A stretch of 64,000 nt of DNA from Montifringilla adamsi (Eukaryota; Chordata; Aves; Passeriformes; Passeridae), in the NCBI GenBank assembly GCA_017590115.1, contig JAGGNK010010225.1:9816239-9880238 (forward strand), written 5' to 3'. The stretch's first letter is position 1, and each line of letters starts with the position of its first letter. This document shows, one piece after another, positions 39,291 to 49,971 of the stretch. Made by a program: the position numbers and the translations under genes. The notes below the pieces were generated by a model. It was not told where the DNA came from, did no database searches, and was given only the letters and a program-made list of their open reading frames with translations.

Positions 39291-42200
39291 GTGAGTTCCA
39301 GCTTTTCAAGACAGTTAATGTTATTTATGCTGCTTGTCTGGCGTCTCCAAAAGCGGTCCCTGAGCAGGCTCTGCCCATATTATGCCTCCACAACATGAAC
39401 TTTCTACAAGCACTTTCTCAAACACTCCCTCAGACATCATTGCTTAGGCTTGATCAGGATGAATGCAAGCATAAGCAGGAGTCTTAAGGAGACATTCCAT
39501 TTGTGGGGGGACAGAAGTGCAATAGTGTCCTCAAAGGAGAGAAAAGGACAGGTTTTCCTATTGCAGAGACAAACATGGTTCTTACTTGATAAGCTACCTT
39601 TGCTCTTGTTATCTACTTCTGTTTACCTTCCTCTTCATGGCCTGACAGGAAGTCTGGAAAAACAAAAAACTCCACAATCCAAGTGTTTCTTCCTGTTGTT
39701 TCTGCTTCAGGGACTGGCATACTAGGAGTGACCCCACCAGCTTACTGCTTTGGGAGAGGAAAGGTGCTGGAGCTACCCAGAGACTTCTCTCAAACTATGC
39801 TCCTCCTTTCTGTGTTTCCTTCTAATTGCTTGGGATTTCTCTGAAGAAGCACGTGGAGTATTGCAGAATTCTCCAGTGAACCTTTGAGCCTTTTGCTGAA
39901 ATATACTCCTTTCAATGACACAAAGAGGTTTTGTTAAAAAAACCCCAAAATGTATATGAGGAAAATTTTCTCTTGGCTGCTTGAAATTTCTTCTGGGAAG
40001 AGAATTCCCTTTCCCCACTCTTTTTATGCCTATCCTCACCAAACACTTCATATTTTTATCTCTTTAGTGGAAGATTCCTGTGATTTACAGCTACTCCCAA
40101 ACAATCTGATATTTCATAATAAATTTTACCTAAGCACGTGGCTCCTTAGGAAAAAAATCTCTGCAAAGCTTTCATTCTAAACAAAACAAAATGGGACTGC
40201 TCTCTGTATTTCATTTTTAAAGCTGAAATAACTGAGAAGGTGGTAGACTTAAGCCTAATAACCCAGGATAATGAACTATATTTTCACATTATGTGAAGAG
40301 GGAAGAAAACCCAGCGAATCTGTGACTGAATATTTTCTAAGAATCCACACCCTATTCCTCTCACAGACATTGCATTCTATAGCAATATTTAGGCAATGTC
40401 TGTTCTCCTTTTCTCCTGTTCTAGTTTCATGCTTGAATACTTTTGAAGCAGGAGATACTCAAGGGCCCAACTGTTTGTTCAATCCTGTTGCTGTGTTTTC
40501 TAACAGTCAAAAAAATTTAAAAATTAAGGTGATAAGAAGAAAGAAAAGAAAACCTCAGCTATGTTTATAGACAAATCTTGTTCTGAGATTCTGTCAGTAT
40601 CTTGCTAGATGCATCATGACTAAGTGCTGCTTTAAGAAAAGAAAAATTAAGAAATCATTAAAAATGTATTGTATCTGTTCAATTCAAGGCCCTAGTAATC
40701 AACTTCAGACCCCCCAAGGTCACTTGGCCAGCTTGTGATTACAACAGCAACTTCAGTGCTTGGTATTGTCCTACGGCTGTGGCAGGTCAATGGAAAAATG
40801 TTCTTTAAACACCATAAGCATCTGATTGTGCAATACCTAAATCAGTGTCATTGATTATTCACAGTGCTGGACCGCTCAAAGCTGGGGAAGTAATTAGGGC
40901 TTTTTGTGTGGATTATCCACTGAGAAAAGGTCAAATAACTACAAACAGTGTCAGAAAACAGGAGTCACCAAGGACCTCAGCCTCCGTGATCAGTTAAGAA
41001 ATGCTAAAGCAGGGTTTGATAATGATGTGCTTATGCCAGGTTCTACAGGATTTGATCATTCTGTCATAGAAATCCAATGAAGCATGAGTGATGGCTACTT
41101 TTTCCTTTGAAGCTTGCCTCAGGTCCCTGATGCCCGTCAAGCAAGTTTGTCAGTGAAACTTGACTGAGAAGAATTTAAAAGGCAGTTTTTGTTCCAAGGG
41201 GAAATGTACATATGTATATGTATATACATGTGGGTGTGTAAGCAAATGACTGACCAGTCATTTTAGACACATAGTTTCTAATTTAGATCAATGTACTTTT
41301 TTGGCTCCATATTTTGTCCTCCCTACAGAAAAACCTGCATTTGCCAAAGGGCCATTCTGAATCCTCTCACAGAGCTTTTATCAGAATACACCTCCCAGCT
41401 CTCCAAATGGGAAGTCTGTACAAAGAACAGCCTTCTGCTAATGACTTTCTCCCTACTGAAATGTGAGAAGCAATAAAAGAAGTCTCCAGTTTTGTAACAG
41501 CATTTCCAGCGTTTGCTGAGTTTACAGGGGTACTGCTACTTAGCAACACCTTGTAAATTTAATTGCTAAGCCAGAGTGTACAAAGCATTCCAGTTCCATA
41601 TGGGAGCCATTCCTTGCAGACCTCCTTCCCTGGGAGTTCCCAATGTTGTAAATCTCTTCCCCTCCTCCCATCTCTAAATTGCACTAACACTTTGGATGAT
41701 TAGAGCTGCAGCAGTGATCAACATTTTCCCCTAGTCATTCCTTTCCATTGATCATTTAAATGAGGGATTATTCTGTTTTCCTATTTTAGCCCATGGATCA
41801 ATTGTTTAAAACAATAGATGGAGGTTAGTTCAGAAAATTGGTGCATCAAGAGAAACAAACAAAGATGCTCTGTACAGGGAAAAGTTACTTGATAATAAAA
41901 ACCAATGAGAGAGGACAAGCAACAAAAGGAAACAAGCAAAAAAGGAATAGTAGTAGCTAACAATATGTAGATTTGGCAGAGTAAAAGCAGGATCTAGTAA
42001 TGCTTATAATAAAAATACTGGAAGGGAGAGTAGGATGGTGCTACTCAGATGGAAGTAATAGAGGCAATTCACAACCCTCTGGCTTCTACTTCATCACGGA
42101 AGAGTATTTCTAGTGTACAATGAATGCTTGATGGCTTTATTTTTAATGGAAGTCTTATGCCACTGGAAAGAAAATTGGAAGACTGACAAACTTTTGACAG

Positions 42201-43950
42201 GCTGAGCAGTTGGGTCATCTTGTAGGACTTGAAGGATAAAGAGCTTGGGAAGAAGAATAGGTACTCTCAGGCTCATCAAACATCTGAAGGTAGACATGTA
42301 GATATTTAGTGCGGTTCTAATCCTTGGATTTATGGTTTTGGCAAAATAAGAGAATTTGTCCTGGTACAGACAGCATGCTTAAAGCTAGCAGGGTGGTCTA
42401 TTTTCTTTAAAATGTCTGCTTAAATATTGTTTTCTGGAAAATTTGTGTGTCACTTTCCTCTGAGGACCCCCACTGAACTCAAATGTTAATGATGTGGAAT
42501 AAACATTTCATGACCACATGTGAAGATAGGCCAAGTGCTATCATGTAGGACTGCAGCCCAATTAATATATTTATATAATAAATTCCACAGGGTGGTTAAT
42601 TTACTGTTAGTCTTCTTAAATTTGCTATGGTTCCATATTTGTCACAATATTAGATATCAGGCCCAGGTGTTTTGCAGACCTCTGGAACATTTTTATTTGT
42701 CTTCTATTTTTTTTCCCACCTCCTTTCTTTCTACTGAGACTAAAGAGGTACCTCAGGTACAAAGCAGGAGTGATGAACAGGCAAAAGGCCATAACACACA
42801 GAGCCAGCTACAGCTTCTCTTTGCCAATGTGATGTTCCAGACCTTCTGATACTCTGCAGGATAGTTCATGATTTGAACAACTGTTACTTAGAAATACATG
42901 CTTGGAAAAACCAGAAATTAGATAGGAGTTATGAAGGGAGAGAAAGGGTATAAGTTAACATTTCATGTTATTAAAAAAATACAACTCAGAGTAAAATGAT
43001 GCAGACATCACTTAAGCCTTAGAAGAAAGATCTACTGTAGAAATCATCTATTCATGACATCTTATTTCCCATCCCCAAAGTCCCAGGAAGGAGCAATGCA
43101 GCATCTCTGTTACTGAATTTATCACAGAGGGGATATGCTGCAGAAAGGGTGCTGGCACCAATTTTTTCAGGTATCCAGCTCCTGAGAGTTACAAGAGGCC
43201 AAATGGATGCAAAGCAGAGAAGGCCCTGATCCATGCATTTCCATGGCTCTTGAGGCACTAACAGCAGGTGGGAGGGTGCAGGAGGCTGTGGCAGCAGTGC
43301 TGGGTTGAGCTGCTTGGCAGTCCTGCCCGCTGGGCACAGGCTGAACCAAGACAGAATTGCATATCCCCTGGCTGCTCTGCACCTTCTCTGTACTGTGTGC
43401 AAATACCTGGGCAAGCAGCAAACATAGTTTAGAGCAGACTTTCCATTCCAGGGCAAATTTGGAAGCTGTTCTGTTCTGCAGTTAATCCTTAGCAGGATTA
43501 GGAGCTTTATCACTCTCTGTGTAACTGTGACAGGGAGATTCCACTATGGCACTTTCATCATCCGTACACAACAGAGATGATTTGAGTTTAGGCACCTACC
43601 TTTATTCCAGTCAGTAAAAATAAGTATTGCTAAATTATTTTATCAGAATTTTATTTTACTTTCCACTATGACTTGCACAGTAAAACTTTATTGTAACATA
43701 TTGCAACTAAAGGTATATAGCTCTCCTATCAACAGTTGTATTCTGATTTGTAGTCCAATAAACTTTCTTGCTGCAGATTTCATGTGTACAGTTGTGTTGA
43801 GGTGTAATATATCACCACAGCATTTTTAAACTCAGAGTAATAATGTATTCAATTAGGCTGGAAATAAAACATCTAGTTTTCCTTACAATAAATCTTTTAC
43901 TAAAACCTCTACATCACATGCTCAAAAAGGAAATAATACATGTCATTCAG

Positions 43951-44028
43951 ACTAAGGGTTATTGTAGACTGCTGAGGGAAACATGCAGTTCTGGAGGTTT
44001 CATCAGTCCTGTGAAATCCTGCAACACG
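43951..44028 (+). other. exon-like block with cysteine-rich open frame
   Basis: A modest acceptor (CATGTCATTCAG) ends at 43,950 and a very good donor ACACG|GTAAGT lies at 44,029. The 78-base block is open only in the complete-codon phase and would encode 26 residues with three cysteines (C at positions 5, 12 and 24). Its phase does not match the phase-1 blocks downstream. The acceptor lacks a strong pyrimidine tract. I cannot assign a family. Confidence 0.15.
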
Positions 44029-44670
44029 GTAAGTGTACAAATTAGAAAAGGATGTAATATGTTACTAATGATACCTCTTGGGATATTCTTTGAGCACATA
44101 TTTACTGGTATGATCAGTAGCCTCATTTAAGCTGCAGGAGTTGAAAAGTAATAGAAAAGTCGAGTGAAAAACACCTCTGAGCTCATTAGATGTGGCTGTA
44201 ACTCAAACTCAGAAGGCATTTCTTTTCTTCTCTGTCGTTCTTCATATTACTGGAAATATAGTGCTTGAGCTCCCAATAAAAGCATTATACGTGATCACAT
44301 ATCTACAGTCCCTGCAAAACACGTTTACACCTCAACATCTGTAGCACTGCCACAGCCTGAGCAGCACCCTAATTCACCCCAGATGTCTCTTTAAAGGAAA
44401 TACTGTAGTAGGGCTACTGTTCATAATATTTTCTGAGCACTGCCTTTATTACTTTGAAAGACTTTGATTTTTCAAGTGTCACAGACATTTGCAGTCATTT
44501 TTTTTTCCCGTGGAGGAAAAAGCTATATCACATGTTTAAATGTGAATAAAGATTTTGGTAATATTCACCCCTGGAAACGTCAGTTGGTGAAAATATATCT
44601 ACCCCTATCCATCAGCTGTGTTATATAACAAGGATTTCATTATATGCAGTCTCTGTGCAGCAGAGCACAC

Positions 44671-44766
44671 ACGCTCGTGCCAGTATTGTATCGGATACTG
44701 CTTTGAGCGCTCTCAGAGAGCGGCGTGCCAGAGCTCTTTACCCACACTTCAGTCAGCATTTTGCCG
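44671..44766. other. CpG cluster, possible conserved non-coding element
   Basis: Seven CpGs fall in about 96 bp of otherwise CpG-poor DNA. The stretch also holds small inverted repeats, GTATC-G-GATAC and CGCTCT-CAG-AGAGCG. It is too small for a CpG island promoter and has no open frame worth noting. Conservation would have to be tested by alignment. Confidence 0.3.
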
Positions 44767-45124
44767 GCTTAGAAGCATGCCAGATGCTCTGCAGTGTTTG
44801 GTGATGCTCACTTCACAGCCAGGACTGTGGTGAATGAGACTCCATGAGGATGGGTCTCCAAACAACTCCCTCCCTCCCTATCAGATAGCGTGGTGCTGAT
44901 GAGGGGCTCAACAGCTGTCCCAGCACTCCTCTGAGGAGGGAACAAGCCAAACTAAACTGTAGGGATCCCCAGCACCAGAAGCACAGAGAAGAGCCAAAAC
45001 TCCAGGTCCAGATTTCTACAGACATGCAGGTTTCCCGTGTCAAAATTACACCCACACAATTTCTGACCCATGCTACCTGTAACTATCTCAGAGTCCCTAA
45101 GGAGCACGATCAAACTCTGGCCCC

Positions 45125-45770
45125 CACAGAATCACAAAATGTTTGAGGTTGGGAGGAACCTCTGGAGATGATCTAATCCAACTGTCCTGCTCAGAGCAAT
45201 GTCAGCTGGACTAGATTGCTAATTAACAGTCAATATTGCCTGGTCTAGTTCCAATTATCTTCAGACATGGAAGTTCTGTGACTTCTCTGGGTAAACTTGT
45301 TCTAGTGTTTGATCATCCTCATACTTCAAAATGAATAATCCTCCCTTTCAGCCTCTCCTTAGGGATCAGGTGCTCTTTTCCTTCAAGTGTCTTCACAGCC
45401 TTTTTCTGAACTTGCTCCAGTGTGCTCAAGTCAATTGTGTACTGGGGAGCCCAGAACCGGACACAGCACTTCAGGCGTGGTATCATCAGTTTTGAGTAGA
45501 GGAAAATAATTACCTTCCCCTACCTGCTGGTTATCATCTTCCTAATGCAACTCGGGATGCTGTTAGCCTTCACTGCCATCCTGGCACATTGCTGACTCAT
45601 GTTCAGCATGGTTTCCACAGGGATTGTGAAGTCTTTTACTACCAAGCTGCTTTCTGGATGGTTACCCCCAGCCTGTACTTGGTGCATGGAATTATTCCTC
45701 TTCAGCTGAAGAACTTTGCAATGCCCCTTGTTGTAGTGCAGGACTTTGCAGCTCCTCTTCAGCTAGATCC
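45125..45770 (-). mobile_element. CR1 non-LTR retrotransposon, 5'-truncated
   Basis: This is the 3' portion of a Chicken Repeat 1 LINE lying on the - strand. On the + strand it begins with a degenerate CACAGAATCACAAAATG terminus and GTTGGGAGGAACCTCTGGAG, the reverse complement of the CR1 3' end. It continues through recognisable CR1 text such as GGGGAGCCCAGAACCGGACA, GCACATTGCTGACTCATG and CCAGCCTGTACTTGGTGCAT. Similarity fades near 45,760-45,770, consistent with 5' truncation. Many substitutions and broken frames mark it as old and inactive. CR1 is the dominant transposon of birds and is also found in other reptiles. It has no target-site duplication and no open reading frame of interest. 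Confidence 0.9.
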
Positions 45771-46144
45771 CAAGGGTGTGGAGGCTGCTGAGTCTGGTGG
45801 TGTGTGGCTCAGTTTAGCGGCGCATTTGTTGGCAAAGGTTCGCTGCTTTTAGCAATATCAGCCCTGACTTTGGAGCTATTTAATTGCTGGAGATGCTGAA
45901 ATGCAGGACATGCAGCTGGTAGGGACCACAGCTACTGCTCCAAGCTCATGCGAGAGCCCCTTCACCCTGGGCCCCAAGCTTCAGTACCAATGCACTGGTA
46001 CTTTGGGCTGCAGTGTTTAAAGACGTGAAAGTGATAAATAAATGTGACCATACCTGTTGTGTGCATACGATCACAACTGAGTGACCTCAAAACCAGAATG
46101 AACATTTTAATTTCTTGTTTGCTCTCCCCTCCTCCCTGCCCCAG
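45771..46144. other. stretch between CR1 and the 46-kb exon-like block
   Basis: A GC-richer patch (45,900-46,010) of unknown origin is followed by a near-perfect 3' splice-site region. The polypyrimidine run at 46,111-46,142 (TTTCTTGTTTGCTCTCCCCT then CCTCCCTGCC) ends in CAG at 46,144. Confidence 0.6.
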
Positions 46145-46222
46145 TTCAATACTACATTAAGAAAAGATCTAGCCCTGAACACCTCTTGAAGAAAAATCAC
46201 ACTGATGTCAATTTGCTGTCAG
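46145..46222 (+). other. candidate internal exon A (78 bases, phase 1-1)
   Basis: This block has the best pair of splice sites in the gene-poor part of the window: a 32-base polypyrimidine tract ending CCCCAG at 46,144, and the donor TCAG|GTAAGG at 46,222/46,223. It is 78 bases long, and only one frame is open, with phase 1 at both ends. It encodes 25 full codons beginning QYYIKKRSSPEHLLKKNHTD and ending VNLLS, with one N-H-T glycosylation sequon. I do not recognise the peptide. The two downstream blocks at 47,967 and 48,637 have the same phase, which supports a spliced gene. A non-coding transcript or chance remain possible. Confidence 0.35.
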
Positions 46223-47966
46223 GTAAGGAAACAGTAAGATTTCTTCCTTTTGTTTCCTTTCTTGTATAGTCTGTTTAGCTCCTGAGCCCTCCAAAATGTA
46301 TATGAGGACATTCCACAGTAACGGAAGGGTTCATAAACACAATCAATATATAAATAAAATTAGTCATAATTTAAATATGAAAGCTGTGATCTCTTTGGGA
46401 CAAAGAAAATGGAAATGTACAATATATATTTAAAACATGTAGCATATTTCTGAATCATTCCAGCGACATTTTCAACCCTCTCTTCCCATGAAACTCAGTT
46501 AGGCAGCTAACCAAGGCATTTGTAAAAGCACTGCACTGGATGGCTTACTGAATAGTTTAAATTTTGTGGGAAAAAAATTCAAATAATTCTTCACAGTTCA
46601 TTTTTTAATTTGAGGAAAATAGAGACATTAAAAAGAGATTTGATTTCCCATTAAGGCATACCAAATTGAAATCTTTCTAAGTGGATAAAACAGTGACCAA
46701 AATATAATGAAAACAGCTCTTTTTTTTTTTTCTTTTGCACCTACCATGTAGGTATTTTTTAAGTGAGGTAAGGGTCATGTTTTGAATTTTATGGAATACA
46801 CTTCAGTGGAGGGAAGACAGGGAGAAGAAACAATTAGGGAGAGGTTGAGCTGACAGTGCAGTTTCTTTGCAGTGACAACCACATGTATTCATAAATATTT
46901 TACAAGTGCAGCTTTCAGACTAGTAAATTTAACTGCCACATTAATGCAGCTTGCAAGTTTATAACATGGACATTTGTGTGTTGTGAATGTCCAGTATTCT
47001 GTCCATGGTGACAGTAAAAGGTTTATATTTTGAAGGCTTTTCTCCTGCAGAGTGATTTCCAGATGTAAGGCTCTTGTCTTATATTGCAGCTGTGCTTCTT
47101 GTATAGTAGTACAATGCATCAATTATTAATTCCATTGAAAGATGTCTCAAATATACTACTTAAGACATATTCTGTGCTGTCCATGAATGGAGCAGAATCT
47201 TTTCATGTCCAAGAACACCACAGAGTGGTCTCAGGAGCGCAGCAGAAGAAGTTGTATGCCTTTTATATTCGGTGCATTTTATTATTAGTGGTACAGAGGT
47301 TCTAAAATGAAACTGATTAAAATAAATGTTTTAATCAGAACCAATTATGAACAAGATGATTGCAGCTGACATTCAGAAATGTCATCAGTATCACGAATAC
47401 CACTACTCAGCATTAAGACTGTTTCCCATAAGTCAGTGTCAAAATTGGTGGTCACTTGAAGAGCTTAAATATTGTTCAGCAAATGGTGTGGATCTTTCCA
47501 CTTCTTTGGCTAAAGCAGGGAAAGAATAAAAAATTATGTCCTAAAAGGAAGATGACATTATTAAAGGGCAGACTAGAACCCAAAAAAACTTAGAGGGTCT
47601 GGAAATGCACAAAGAGAAGAAGTCAGCAAAACTGGACTTGGTGAGGGCAAATGCCATGATCACCCTAGAGAGCAGAGGTATTTTGTATTGAGTCCCTACA
47701 CCTAACTTCTGGATTCTGACATAATGACAGAAATTAAGAAAGGTCAAGGGGAAAGCAATACAAAGTAAGAAAGAAGTTTTTGCTGGAAATTTCTAACCTG
47801 TTGTGAAACCTGATTTGCCCTAATCCTCTACTGAAACTTATTTTAATCTTTCACAAGACTTATACTCTTGGCTGCAAAACCAGACCCACCCCATGAGCTG
47901 TCATGTCAAGGGAGCATTAAGCCCATGTCAAAGGATGTGGTTTGATCCAGCTTGTCTTCCCTACAG

Positions 47967-48071
47967 CTTCTGCTGATGGCAGTTCTGCAGAGCTTTTGAT
48001 GAAAACTAAATCTTCTCATCTCTGGCATATTCCTCATGAAAAGACAACAACAAACACTTCAAGCACAGAAG
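47967..48071 (+). other. candidate internal exon B (105 bases, phase 1-1)
   Basis: A pyrimidine-rich acceptor (CTTGTCTTCCCTACAG) ends at 47,966 and a donor GAAG|GTATGC follows at 48,071/48,072. The 105-base block is a multiple of three and is open only in phase 1 at both ends, encoding SADGSSAELLMKTKSSHLW and then HIPHEKTTTNTSSTE. The Ser/Thr-rich end, with one N-T-S sequon, resembles an extracellular stalk or linker. Joined to candidate exon A the junction codon is GCT. The family is unknown. The donor is acceptable rather than strong. Confidence 0.3.
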
Positions 48072-48636
48072 GTATGCGCTATATGCATTTTCCTCTACAA
48101 GCCAAGGTGAATTTATCCCTGTGGACAAATGCTTCAAAAAAGCTGTCTGTCAATAGAATTGATGTCTGGCTCCTTGACTGTTTTCTGCCAGAGTTCAATC
48201 CTTTCAATATGCACCAATCTGATTAATCCTTCAGTAGGTAGCAAGGTGGTACTATTAGAAGAAACTATTCTTTGCAATTAAATTAGCTCCACACTAAAAA
48301 ATTCTTCTATTTTACCCTTTGCATGCACACATCACAATAGTTTGTAGGCAGTTACAACCAAATCTACTCTGGATTATCTTTTCTGGATGACTGGGTTTGA
48401 AGAATAAAACCCTGTAAAATCAGATACTATTTCTTTTCATTGTTTCTAACATAGGGAATAAGACCAGTCAAGTGTTTGTTACAGTAACTCATGAAAGCTG
48501 CTCTAAAACTGATTGAATCAATTTCCCTCTATCTTGTTCCTTCTGACCTGAGCAATTTTTAAGAGTTCAAGCCAAGTAATGCAATTCATGACTGACATTA
48601 TATCCATACATCTTCTTCTTTCCCTTTCTGTTCCAG

Positions 48637-48665
48637 GAGTTCTACTGTACATCCCAGAGGACTAA
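48637..48665 (+). other. candidate terminal coding block C
   Basis: A very strong acceptor (TCTTCTTCTTTCCCTTTCTG then TTCCAG) ends at 48,636. Read in phase 1, matching block B, the sequence gives a junction glycine, then VLLYIPED, then TAA at 48,663-48,665. The other two phases are also open for 50 and 32 codons, so the frame alone is not diagnostic. No close AATAAA follows; the first clear one on the + strand is near 49,830. It may be the last coding exon of the transcript suggested by blocks A and B. Confidence 0.25.
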
Positions 48666-49819
48666 GACTTCCAAGCAAGAGACAAGCCACGTGGGAGGAT
48701 ATCATGTGTTGGAACATGAAATTCAATTGTTATCTGTAATAATTCCCAAGATACTCCACTTTCTCACACCATACTGCATGCATATGTGGTAATTGTTTAA
48801 CTTCTAGGTGTAAGAACAAACTATAGCTTAATTTATTTATTATCCAGTGTCTTACAAGTGAATGGGAGAAAGACACAAGGAGGCCGTAAGCCTTCCTCTA
48901 GGTTTTCCTTTTACACATAGGTATGTCAAATATTCCCGAAGTAGGAATTGTCTAAGAAAAATATTTTGTTGAAGAAACAAGATGGCCAAAATCTAGATAA
49001 ACTATTCTAATGCACCTCATTGTCTCACATGCATATACATTTAAAATGGAAACTTCTCAGTTATCCCAGCAAGGAAAAAATAATTCTGTTACTGAAATTA
49101 ATATGATAATATTGCATCTGTGTCTTACCATCAGCCTCCTTTTTCAGAGAAGGTCTTATTTCTCTCAAATGTTCTAGGTGGTAGGAAGAAAGGTTAGTTG
49201 TACTTATACTGGGACCAACCTTGCCCTGCTACAACTCTTAATTTTTTCTAAAACCTCTTTGAAAACCTTTCTGGATTTGATTTATTTTTCATCCCAGTCC
49301 CAGACAGATATAGGCAATAAGCAATATGCCCTCTGCTTGCTCCTTTCCAATCTTGTATGCACAGTTATTAATCTTCATAATGTTTCTCAGACAGGTCTTT
49401 GTTCCCTAATGACTCCAGGCACACCTTTGGGCATATTAGTAGGCAAAACCCCTGGTGTTCTTCAGGACAGATTTCCCATAGTTTAGTTTATGAACCAAGT
49501 TCTGAATGTTTACTTAGGCACTCATTCAAATTTAGACTGAAATTTTTAAAAGTAGCAAGCAGTTGCTGCCATCAATGTTGCATGGGCTGAGACTTTTTTT
49601 CCAATGTATTTTCAGCACTTAAGAGCCTAACTTTTTGTTGTAAGTCAATGTCACTGAAGTTGCCTAATCCCATTTTTAAGGTGAACCTTTGCTGTGGCAA
49701 TCATTTAAACCTAAAATGTGGAGTGAGTCAATGCATACATCCCTTTAAAAATACTACAGAAATTGCAAGGAATTTAGATTACATGCCATGTTGCCCGTCT
49801 TCTAATATTTTTGTTTCAG

Positions 49820-49971
49820 AAAAAGGAATAAAAGGAAAATATACTTCACGTATTGTAGTGTCAGCCTACCAAATGTCCATTAAATATGGAGGACCCAAAG
49901 TCACAAAATTTACAATAAAAGGTGATTCTAGAAACCACATAGCAGTAAAAAAAGTCAGTATTATTCCTTAG
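49820..49971 (+). other. candidate alternative terminal coding block D
   Basis: An acceptor (CTAATATTTTTGTTTCAG) ends at 49,819. The phase-1 frame runs 50 codons from EKGIKGKYTSRIVVSAYQ to VKKVSIIP and a TAG at 49,969-49,971. The frame is also open upstream of the acceptor back to an ATG at 49,648. It matches the phase of block B and could be an alternative last exon. The residue mix (K/I/V/S rich) is plausible for a beta-rich segment, but an open frame of this length is not rare in this window. Confidence 0.2.

Larger units (their letters stand above)
39291..45124. other. non-coding stretch
   Basis: No firmly supported gene. It contains a strong acceptor at 39,711, a TATATG-type alternating tract at about 41,207-41,231, a 78-base exon-like block at 43,951-44,028 and a CpG cluster at 44,671-44,766. 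The remaining sequence is AT-rich and featureless to inspection. Confidence 0.6.

Noticed and set aside
41207..41231. Alternating purine-pyrimidine tract (TATATG-type) with partial symmetry
   Set aside because: It is a short degenerate dinucleotide-like repeat, expected in AT-rich DNA. The symmetry is imperfect.
43052..43513. 153-codon open frame on the - strand
   Set aside because: It is the longest frame outside the CpG island, but the composition looks random. There is no recognisable domain, no splice context, and frames of this size are expected a few times in 64 kb on six frames.
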